Source: DATKKX01 sp035542775 (GTDB lineage: Bacteria > Planctomycetota > Phycisphaerae > UBA1845 > UTPLA1). Taken from it: DNA of 22,913 nt. The position numbers and the translations under genes are program-made. The notes beneath the pieces are model-generated. The model saw only the letters and a list, made by a program, of their open reading frames with translations. It searched no databases and was not told the DNA's origin. Positions 7,227-14,069 of this stretch are shown piece after piece; positions within the stretch are counted from its first letter, which is position 1, and every line of letters starts with the position of its first letter. Location: positions 1 through 22,913 of the forward strand of contig DATKKX010000409.1 in NCBI GenBank assembly GCA_035542775.1, written 5' to 3'.

Positions 7227-10139
7227 ATGAGCAGTTGGATTAAGAGAATCTTGGCATGGTCGGTGTTCGCCGTGTGCTGTGCAGCCACGGCCCACGCGGA
7301 CGACGTCTTCACAGTCGGCGTCATCTCGGACACCCAGAACTACGTTGACAACAACAAGCCCCAGCCCGCAAGCCTCAGCGTGTATTTGCAGCAGATGCAG
7401 TACCTTGCGGATCATAAGGCCGACAAGAACATCGCTTTTGCGACCCACGTGGGCGACGTCGTTCAGCACGGCGATGGCACCAATGGCAGCGCGCCCGTCT
7501 ACGGTGGTCCCGCCGAGTACGACCGGGCCCAGCAGGCGATGGACATCTTGGGTGCCGCGGGCATTCCTTTCGGCATGAGCCCGGGGAATCACGATTACGA
7601 CAACTACAGCTATACGCCGCCCGCCCATCGCCCGCTGAGCGGCAGCTCGATGTGGCAACAGTACTTCGGTTCGAGTTCGGGCTACTTCGCCGGTCGGCCC
7701 TGGTACGGCGGCGCGTCGGATGACCTGGCCGTCAGCCCGGGGCTCACGAGCTACCAGGTATTCTCGGCCGGCGGCCGAACGTTCCTGCACATCTCGCTGG
7801 AGATGGAAGCGGGGGCACCGGCCCTGGCTTGGGCGCAGGCGGTCGTGGACGCCCACCCGGGTCTGCCGACCATCGTAACGACGCACTCGTTCCTCGCCCC
7901 GCCGGACGATGATGACGACAGCCCGCCGCTGGCCGTGCCGGCCTTCCGCAATGACGATTTCTACCTGACTGGCTCGCCGGGCGGCTGGAACGACGCGCAG
8001 GGCGTGTGGGACCAGTTCATCAAGATCAACGACCAGATCTTCATGGTTCTTTGCGGTCACGCCTGGGGCGCCACGCACGACGGCGTGTCCAAGGCCGAGA
8101 ACATCCGTATTGACAACAACGATTTCGGCCACCCGGTCTACCAGGTCCTGACGGACTATCAGGGTAACACGATCGGTCTGGCTGGTACGCCCGGCTCAGA
8201 CCCAGGCGGTGCGGGTTGGATGCGGTTCATGGAGTTCAACCTGACCACCAACACGATCCACTTCTACACGTACTCGACACTGCTGGATCGCTATGCCGGC
8301 CGTGACGGCGAGCATACGTTCAATCAGGATCCGGCGTTCTCCGAATTCACGCTGCCGCTGCCGCCGCAGGTTCCGCAGAAGTGGACCTTTGGCGTGATGA
8401 GCGACACGCAGTGGACGTGTGCGAACGACCCGGCGGGCGAGAACCCTGACCACGTTGCCGTGTCGATCATCAATCAGCTCAACGCCCAATTCATCGACGC
8501 GGGCGTCAAGTTTGTGATTCAGGTTGGCGACCTGACGGAGAACGGCAACGATGTGGACATCGCCACCCGCGCCACGGCGGCCCAGGCGCTGTACGACGCC
8601 GGCATCGGTTTCTTCCCGATGCGCGGCAACCACGAGCTGTATGCCAGTCCGCCCAATGACTACGGCATTCCGGCGGTGCGCGCAAACTTCCCGCAAACGC
8701 GAGGCCTGAACCAAACGTTCGGCGCCAGGAATTTTGACAGCCCGACGTCGGTCAGCGCGGAACTGGACGGCATGACGTATTCATTTGACTTTGGCGCCCC
8801 GGGCAGCGACGCCCGCTTCGTGATCATCGACCCGTGGTGCACGCCGACTCGCAGAACGGACGTGGGCGGCTATCAGTATGGTTATAGCATCGGGGAACAG
8901 CAGGACTGGATCAGCGATCGCCTGGACGAAAGCACGCGCGGCGCAGGGCATGCCTTTGTGTTCTCCCACCAGCCGATCATGTCTGAGAACCATCAGGATT
9001 GCCCGTTCATGGGCTATACGGACGTGAACCCGGACATGCAGAACGCGTTCTATGCCAGCCTGCAGGACAATGGCGTGGGGTACTTCATCGGTGGCCACGA
9101 CCATATGCATCAGCGCTCGATCATTGCCAGCCCGGACGGCAACTCCGCAGTTGAAGAGCTGATCTGCGCATCAAACAGCAGCAAGTTCTATACGCCGAAG
9201 TCGCTCACGGATCCCAACTGGCACGGGCAGAAGTACCGTGAAACATCGGTGTCGCAGGAGTTGTACACCGTCGGGTACCACATCTTTACGATCGATGGCC
9301 CACGCGTGACGGTGTCTTACTACGCCGATGACCACGGCTCCTGGCTGTCAGACGCCAGCTACCCCGCCGGGCCCAGTGGCGCCGGCACGCACATCACCCC
9401 CATGTTCAACTTCGTCAAGAGGGCGACCTGGGGCTATAGCCTCAATGGTCTGGAGCTCCTGGTGCAGCAGGGTCAGTCGTATGTCTTGACCGACGACACC
9501 ACACTCGCGGTGGCGCGCGGGGAGACCGGTTATCAGGGCACCGAAGCTCAAATCCTGGATGGCGCCAATGGCAGCACCGCTCAGGACTACAACGGCCGTC
9601 ACTTCACCAAGACCGTAGACACCGGCTGGGCACCGATTGAAGCCGGTCTTGCCAGCGACGTTTTCACCCTGTGGGGCATGACCGACCTAGGCACCGATCA
9701 CACGGATACGTTCGTGCTCGCGCTGAGCTTTAACTCGGCGCTGTTTACACCGGGCCAGCTCGCGTCCGGATCCGTGTACCTGGAGGCGAAAGATCCCAAC
9801 GACGGCGGCTGGACCAACGCGGTCATGCTCAACGTTGGCGGCACGCCGAGCTTCGTGTTCGGCCCGTGGGTAGCCGGGTACCCGCTCGGCACGTACGGCA
9901 TCGACTTGGCGACCCAAACCGCGTGGGCGGTGCTCAACAACAACGGCGAGTTCGCCGTCGGCGACCCGAGCCGCGGCGACTGTAACTGCGATGGCATCGT
10001 CAACGCCGATGACGTCGGCGCTTTCGTCGCCGTGCTGCTCGGCGGATCGCCCTGCCGGTTGGAGAACTGCGACCTGAACGGCGATGGCGTCGTGGATGGC
10101 CGGGACATCCAAACCTTTATCACGCTACTGCTGTCTTAG
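7227..10139 (+). CDS. Secreted protein with two metallophosphoesterase domains and dockerin-like tail
   Basis: This 970-residue exported protein starts with a signal peptide (hydrophobic residues 7-22, cleavage likely after AHA near 24). Two calcineurin-like phosphoesterase domains follow. Domain 1 (about 28-355) has SDTQ (34-37), GDVV (76-79), GNHD (120-123), a TTH (218-220) and GHAWGATH (277-284). Domain 2 (about 385-700) has SDTQ (392-395), GDLTENG (434-440), GNHE (467-470), SHQP (580-583) and GGHDHMH (622-628). A beta-rich region follows. The last 55 residues carry two EF-hand-like loops (DCNCDGIVNADD, DLNGDGVVDGRD) of dockerin type, which in planctomycetes are a common C-terminal tail of exported proteins. 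AGGAG at 7216-7220 is 6 nt from the ATG. Domain 1 has GHAW in place of GHxH, so its metal site differs. The likely role is extracellular phosphoester hydrolysis; the substrate is unknown. A terminator follows. Confidence 0.9.
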   Translation: MSSWIKRILAWSVFAVCCAATAHADDVFTVGVISDTQNYVDNNKPQPASLSVYLQQMQYLADHKADKNIAFATHVGDVVQHGDGTNGSAPVYGGPAEYDRAQQAMDILGAAGIPFGMSPGNHDYDNYSYTPPAHRPLSGSSMWQQYFGSSSGYFAGRPWYGGASDDLAVSPGLTSYQVFSAGGRTFLHISLEMEAGAPALAWAQAVVDAHPGLPTIVTTHSFLAPPDDDDDSPPLAVPAFRNDDFYLTGSPGGWNDAQGVWDQFIKINDQIFMVLCGHAWGATHDGVSKAENIRIDNNDFGHPVYQVLTDYQGNTIGLAGTPGSDPGGAGWMRFMEFNLTTNTIHFYTYSTLLDRYAGRDGEHTFNQDPAFSEFTLPLPPQVPQKWTFGVMSDTQWTCANDPAGENPDHVAVSIINQLNAQFIDAGVKFVIQVGDLTENGNDVDIATRATAAQALYDAGIGFFPMRGNHELYASPPNDYGIPAVRANFPQTRGLNQTFGARNFDSPTSVSAELDGMTYSFDFGAPGSDARFVIIDPWCTPTRRTDVGGYQYGYSIGEQQDWISDRLDESTRGAGHAFVFSHQPIMSENHQDCPFMGYTDVNPDMQNAFYASLQDNGVGYFIGGHDHMHQRSIIASPDGNSAVEELICASNSSKFYTPKSLTDPNWHGQKYRETSVSQELYTVGYHIFTIDGPRVTVSYYADDHGSWLSDASYPAGPSGAGTHITPMFNFVKRATWGYSLNGLELLVQQGQSYVLTDDTTLAVARGETGYQGTEAQILDGANGSTAQDYNGRHFTKTVDTGWAPIEAGLASDVFTLWGMTDLGTDHTDTFVLALSFNSALFTPGQLASGSVYLEAKDPNDGGWTNAVMLNVGGTPSFVFGPWVAGYPLGTYGIDLATQTAWAVLNNNGEFAVGDPSRGDCNCDGIVNADDVGAFVAVLLGGSPCRLENCDLNGDGVVDGRDIQTFITLLLS

Positions 10140-10227
10140 GCGCGGAGCCGCGCTGGTGCAGACTCAAGGTCCGCGCAGCAGGCCTCGTGGACTGAAGATT
10201 CGCACAGCGGCTCCTGCGGACTTGCTG

Positions 10228-10252
10228 GTGCGGGAATCTCCCTCCCCCGCAC
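10228..10252 (+). terminator. First hairpin of a tandem pair
   Basis: GTGCGGG (10228-10234) pairs with CCCGCAC (10246-10252). The sequence is a near-copy of the main terminator about 40 bp downstream, sharing GCTGGTGCGGGA and the pyrimidine-rich loop. It has no T-tract of its own. Confidence 0.45.
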
Positions 10253-10264
10253 ATCGCTGAGCTT

Positions 10265-10305
10265 GGCTGGTGCGGGATTCCTTCTCTCCCGCACCGGCCT
10301 TTTTT
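10265..10305 (+). terminator. Intrinsic terminator of the double phosphoesterase gene
   Basis: GGCTGGTGCGGGA (10265-10277) pairs with TCCCGCACCGGCC (10287-10299), including one T-G wobble, around a 9-nt loop. A run of six T (10300-10305) follows directly. This is the only hairpin in the window with a proper T-tract, and it is oriented to end transcription from the plus-strand gene before the convergent regulator gene. Confidence 0.85.
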
Positions 10306-10348
10306 GGCCTGCAGTTCCAGCAGGCGCAGGGTCTTGGCAGCCGCGGCT

Positions 10349-11053
10349 TCACAACGGAGCTAGAGCGGGCTCCCGAAGCGCGTAACCGACGCCGCGAACG
10401 GTTTGAATCCAGGCGCCGGCGGCGCCGAGTTTCTTGCGCAGTGCCGTGATGTGAACGTCGATAGTCCTGTCGGTCACGACAGCCTCCTGACCTTGTATGG
10501 TACTGATCATCTCCGCCCGGCTGAGCACGCGACCCCGGGCCGAAATCAGCGCCCGCAGAATGCGGAACTCCATCGTCGTCACAGACACGCCCGAACCGCC
10601 GACCGTTAATTCGTACCGATCGATGTCCAGCCGGATGGCTCCAGCAGACAAGACATGCTCGCTCGAATCGTGAGCGTCGACGCGGCGAAAGACCGCCGCG
10701 ATTCGGGCCAACAGGAGCCGCATCGAGAACGGTTTGCTCACATAATCGTCCGCTCCCAAGGCGAACCCGACGAGGGCGTCGGATTCCTCGGCCTTGGCCG
10801 TCAACATCACGATTGGGATAGCCGCTGTTTGCGGCGTGCGTTTCAGTTGTGTAATCACCTCGTCGCCCGAGAGGCCAAGCAACATGCGATCCAGCAGGAT
10901 CATATTGGGTATGCTCTTCGCGACTTCGGCCAGCGCCGCGGTGCCATCAAGCACGCAGCGGCATGAGTACCCGTCTCGTTCCAGGTTGTAGCGAAGCAAC
11001 TCCGCTAAATCGGCCTCGTCTTCAACCACCAGAATGGACTTACCGGTCGGCAT
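10349..11053 (-). CDS. PhoB/OmpR-family response regulator
   Basis: This 234-residue two-component response regulator has a receiver domain (1-122) with acidic pocket E11/D12, phosphoacceptor D55 (ILLDRML), T85 and K107 (SKPF). The DNA-binding winged helix (about 137-230) has the OmpR/PhoB signature RTIDVHITALRKKLG and the final hairpin IQTVRGVGYAL. Length and spacing are normal for PhoB. No histidine kinase lies in the window. A PafA-type phosphatase gene lies directly upstream on the same strand, and CTTAA repeats of Pho-box spacing occur before both genes, so a role in phosphate control is a reasonable inference. An OmpR-group regulator of another stimulus remains possible. The start is supported by GGAGG about 12 nt upstream. 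Confidence 0.93.
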   Translation of the reverse strand: MPTGKSILVVEDEADLAELLRYNLERDGYSCRCVLDGTAALAEVAKSIPNMILLDRMLLGLSGDEVITQLKRTPQTAAIPIVMLTAKAEESDALVGFALGADDYVSKPFSMRLLLARIAAVFRRVDAHDSSEHVLSAGAIRLDIDRYELTVGGSGVSVTTMEFRILRALISARGRVLSRAEMISTIQGQEAVVTDRTIDVHITALRKKLGAAGAWIQTVRGVGYALREPALAPL

Positions 11054-11147
11054 GAAGAGTGACCCCCTCCATTAGCCGCCCCGCAATGCCATCGCACAGG
11101 TGCATAGAATCGGGCTTTCTCCCCGTATGGCAACGCCTACCTGCGCG

Positions 11148-11165
11148 CTTAACGCATTCTTAATA
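11148..11165. promoter_or_regulatory. Candidate regulator box upstream of the response regulator gene
   Basis: Plus strand CTTAACG-CATT-CTTAATA is a direct repeat of a 7-mer with a 4-bp spacer, an 11-bp period. It resembles the box in front of the pafA-like gene (CTTAACA-AAAC-CTTATCA) but lies in the opposite orientation relative to its gene, about 95 bp upstream of the ATG. Autoregulation by the PhoB-like protein is a hypothesis. Confidence 0.35.
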
Positions 11166-11194
11166 GGCAGCTCGTCGGATCCACACGCCTTGCT

Positions 11195-12919
11195 CTACCG
11201 AATCGTCTCGATCGCCTCGTGCAACACACGCCCGACGGCTTCGCAAGGCGGCTCAATGCCCAAGAAGGCGGCGATGGTCACCGACACGTCCGTCAAGTCG
11301 GCGGGGGCATATTGCCGTCCCGTCCGCACCCGCGGGCCGGCGATCAGAATCGGTATGTGGCGATCGGAAAGAAAACCGCAGGCGTGACCGGCAATGTCTT
11401 CGTCGTCCTTTTCAAACCAGAACGGCGCCAGCTTTGCATAGAACCGGCCCGATCGCAGCGGATGATAGCACCGCCAGGCCAGAAAAAGATCTCTCTCATC
11501 CGGCGATGGCGCTGGTCCTGCCAACTGATCTGCCGTGAACACGGCTTCGATTCCAGGCATCTGTCTCAGCTGCGCCACAACCGCCCGTGTCATCCTGCCG
11601 TCCTGCTGGAGGTCGAGCTTGTCGAATGATGGGTCGCAGAAAACCCATGGCAGATTCATCCCCAGCACCAGAGGCTGAGCGAGTTCCTGATCTGGCAGGC
11701 CCTGGGACAAGATTTGATTCAGCCCGGCGACGATTTCCTTCCCGTCGATGAAGCCCGCGTCAAGATTCAATCGGCGGGCAACATGCGGGGATGAACTCAT
11801 GCCATGGTCGGCCGTCAACACGATCAGGCAGCGGTCAAGCCCCAATCGCTCATCGAGCCATTTGAAGAAAATCGCCAACTGACGGTCGGTCTGCGCCGTC
11901 ATATCGATCACTTCGGCCCCGTCGGGGCCAAAATAGTGTCCGACGTAATCGTTCGCGGACAAGCCGACGCACAGCAGATCGGGGGCCGGACCCTGTCCCA
12001 GTCCCTCATGCTCGACCATGGCTCGCACAAGCTCCAGCACGATTTCGTTGCCAAGCGGCGTGCCGAAAATCATCTCGGAAAAACGTGCATCAGGCTTGTC
12101 CGGCGCAGCGGGAAGTCGATGAGGGAAGGACGCCCCAAGCGTGGTCAAAGCCCGCGACCAATCGGCACATACTGGATAGGCGCCCGCATATGCCTCTTCG
12201 GGCAGCAACCGCTCCCAGGCCTGACCTGCGTATCGGCGGGTGCCGCCGGTTGCTTCAAGTCGCTGTACGTACTCCGGCAGCTTGTCCATGTAACAGCTGC
12301 TCGTGACCATCAGACCGGACGGTTTGTCGCACCAGAATGCGGCGTCGGGTTTCTTGCCCCCGAGAAAGATGGCGGCGCGATCCTTCAGCGCCACGGAGAA
12401 AACGCGTGAGCGCCGGTTCGCCAGTTTCATCTGATCGCCGATTGCTGGACCAATCAGCGCCCGCGGCGACGGGCCGCAGCCGCTCCGTCCGTCAGCGCCG
12501 ACCAGTCGTACGTCAGGATCGTCGACCGGCTGCTGAGGTTTGATAACGCCGAACTTGAGGTACCACTTGTTCCCTGTGATGCCATGCTGGCGAGGCAACC
12601 GCCCGGTTGCGATTGTGGCGTGGCCCGGGGCGGTCTCGCTGGCGGCATAACTGATATACGCGTTGGTGAAATATGCGCCGTGATCCAGTAGGCGCCGAAA
12701 GCCTCCCATTCCGAAGAAGTGCTCGAAGCGGCTCAAGTAGTCCGCGCGGAGCTGATCGACGACTATCAGGAGGACCAAGGGCGGCCGCGCGGGCGTATCG
12801 CCGGGCTGAGTACAGGCGGGTGCATCAGCGAGGGCCGATGATGGAATCACCACGGTCATCGTCGCGCAAAGGACGATCCACCAGAGAGAGCGAGGGCGCG
12901 TGCTGCTACGGATTGACAT
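11195..12919 (-). CDS. pafA: PafA-type alkaline phosphatase, exported
   Basis: This 574-residue protein of the alkaline phosphatase superfamily (type I phosphodiesterase/PafA branch) hydrolyses phosphate monoesters outside the cytoplasm. A signal peptide is present (hydrophobic 12-30, cleavage near ALADA). Two-zinc active-site residues are all visible: D55 (VVDQLRADY), nucleophile T96 (SETAPGHA), N117 (TGNKWY), K179 and R181 (LKDRAA), D324 and H328 (ANDYVGH), D371 and H372 (TADHG), and H512 (GHACGF). The N/K/R combination is the mark of PafA-type monoesterases, as opposed to NPP-type diesterases. The gene has no Shine-Dalgarno; a TACAAT -10 box ends 8 nt before the ATG and a Pho-box-like repeat sits just upstream. 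It precedes a PhoB-like regulator gene on the same strand after a 141-bp gap. Confidence 0.92.
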   Translation of the reverse strand: MSIRSSTRPRSLWWIVLCATMTVVIPSSALADAPACTQPGDTPARPPLVLLIVVDQLRADYLSRFEHFFGMGGFRRLLDHGAYFTNAYISYAASETAPGHATIATGRLPRQHGITGNKWYLKFGVIKPQQPVDDPDVRLVGADGRSGCGPSPRALIGPAIGDQMKLANRRSRVFSVALKDRAAIFLGGKKPDAAFWCDKPSGLMVTSSCYMDKLPEYVQRLEATGGTRRYAGQAWERLLPEEAYAGAYPVCADWSRALTTLGASFPHRLPAAPDKPDARFSEMIFGTPLGNEIVLELVRAMVEHEGLGQGPAPDLLCVGLSANDYVGHYFGPDGAEVIDMTAQTDRQLAIFFKWLDERLGLDRCLIVLTADHGMSSSPHVARRLNLDAGFIDGKEIVAGLNQILSQGLPDQELAQPLVLGMNLPWVFCDPSFDKLDLQQDGRMTRAVVAQLRQMPGIEAVFTADQLAGPAPSPDERDLFLAWRCYHPLRSGRFYAKLAPFWFEKDDEDIAGHACGFLSDRHIPILIAGPRVRTGRQYAPADLTDVSVTIAAFLGIEPPCEAVGRVLHEAIETIR

Positions 12920-12927
12920 GCGGGTGG

Positions 12928-12960
12928 ATTGTACGCTCCGCTTGATAAGGTTTTGTTAAG
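12928..12960 (-). promoter_or_regulatory. Pho-box-like promoter of the pafA-like gene
   Basis: On the minus strand the repeat CTTAACA-AAAC-CTTATCA (12960 to 12943) has two 7-mers separated by 4 bp, the 11-bp period of known PhoB/PhoP sites. Nine bases further is TACAAT (12933-12928), a good -10 box, which ends 8 nt before the ATG. The repeat occupies the -35 region, as in PhoB-activated promoters that lack a proper -35 hexamer. The sequence is closer to the TTAACA half-sites of Bacillus PhoP than to the E. coli CTGTCAT. Confidence 0.6.
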
Positions 12961-13061
12961 ACGGACCCACAATTGTGAAAATACGTCCGCGCGGAGGGAT
13001 CGGTGCGCAATCCAAGTGATGTTCTCTTGAACGCACCGCCCTTCACGCATCGAGGCCGCTG

Positions 13062-13073
13062 GGATAATATACT
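13062..13073 (+). promoter_or_regulatory. -10 region of the lgt-like gene, likely leaderless
   Basis: GGATAATATACT is an AT-rich island in GC-rich DNA. The hexamer GATAAT (13063-13068) ends 8 nt before the ATG at 13077, and no Shine-Dalgarno sequence is present. A TTCACG at 13042-13047 could serve as a poor -35. Transcription probably starts at the initiation codon. Confidence 0.5.
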
Positions 13074-13076
13074 CTG

Positions 13077-13817
13077 ATGCATCCCGAATTCGGTTCGTTA
13101 CGAGCGTACCCCGTAGTCTACCTGGCCGGGGTGCTGCTCCACGCCGTACTCGCCTACATATTCTGTCGCCGGCTGGGCCTTCGCCGCTGGTGGTACCAAA
13201 GCGTCAGCCTGAGCTACCTGCTCAGCATGACCGCGGGCGCACGCGTGCTCTTTGACGTGACTCACGGCGCTTCCGTAAAGCCTCTGGCTTTGCTTACGGT
13301 CAGCTATTACATGCGTGGTGGCATGTGGGGTGGGCCGCTGGTCCATCTGGCCCTGATCACGGTCGTTATCCTGGCCTTGGCACGCCAGCGGGCCGCCGCC
13401 TTTGACCTGGTGGCCCTGTCGCTGCCGCTGCCGATGATGCTGGCCAAGGTCGGCTGTTTTCTGAATGGCTGTTGTTACGGCGCGCCAACGGCGCTTCCCT
13501 GGGGCGTCACCTTTCCCGCGAATCCAGGCGGCGCACCGCCCAATGTCCCGATCCACCCGGTGCAACTCTACGAGATCGGTGTACTCGCCGTTGTGTTCGC
13601 AACGGTCATCACCTTGCGCAGCCCGCGATGGAGCGGTCTGCGCTTGGCTTGGTTTCTGCTGATCTACGGTGTCGGCCGCGGCCTCATCGAATTCCTGCGC
13701 GGCGACGCCGTCCAGCGCCTCGCGCTCGGCGCGTTCACCGCGTCGCAACTGCTGTGCCTGTGCGTCGCGGTCGTGGCTGCCGTGGTGCTCGGAATCGGCG
13801 CGAGGCGCGCCCGTTAA
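13077..13817 (+). CDS. lgt: Lgt-family prolipoprotein diacylglyceryl transferase
   Basis: This 246-residue, seven-segment membrane protein is of the Lgt family, which transfers diacylglycerol from phosphatidylglycerol to the lipobox cysteine of prolipoproteins. Visible family features are RGGMWGGPLV (80-88), the Lgt signature region KVGCFLNGCCYGAPT (124-138), PWGVTFP, HPVQLYE (160-166) and GVGRGLIEFLRGD (198-210) with the essential arginine. The GCFLNGCCYG version of the signature is seen in a cysteine-rich subgroup of Lgt-like proteins. The histidine after GGMSF in E. coli Lgt (H103) has no counterpart in GGMWGG, so activity as a true Lgt is likely but not certain. The N-terminus is short, and the start is fixed by a -10 box immediately upstream. 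Confidence 0.85.
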   Translation: MHPEFGSLRAYPVVYLAGVLLHAVLAYIFCRRLGLRRWWYQSVSLSYLLSMTAGARVLFDVTHGASVKPLALLTVSYYMRGGMWGGPLVHLALITVVILALARQRAAAFDLVALSLPLPMMLAKVGCFLNGCCYGAPTALPWGVTFPANPGGAPPNVPIHPVQLYEIGVLAVVFATVITLRSPRWSGLRLAWFLLIYGVGRGLIEFLRGDAVQRLALGAFTASQLLCLCVAVVAAVVLGIGARRAR

Positions 13818-14069
13818 GCCTTCGCGGCGAGTCCGCGGCAGGACATGGTCGCGCCAGCCGATGGGCTGTTGCGAGTGAAGTGACCGCCCAGCGGAAGCAC
13901 CCGGGCGATGAGGCAGGCCCTTAGCGAGTTTGTGCAACCATGCACACTGGGTCCGACAAGACCCGACTTTGCTCTTTTCGCGCTGCTGCGCCACGTGAAG
14001 CGGTGCCCTGCGGCCCGTTATGAAAGAGTGTTGCCTAGGGTTCTTGGCTCGATAGGCGGGAGAACCTCA

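Noticed and set aside
6171..8132. Long minus-strand open frames over the decayed region and the phosphoesterase gene
   Set aside because: They are antisense to better-supported plus-strand coding or remnants, have shadow-type composition and match no family.
13908..14069. Upstream extension of the candidate selenoprotein frame to an ATG at 13908
   Set aside because: The start at 14070 has a Shine-Dalgarno at proper spacing and begins a clear signal peptide; the extension would bury it.
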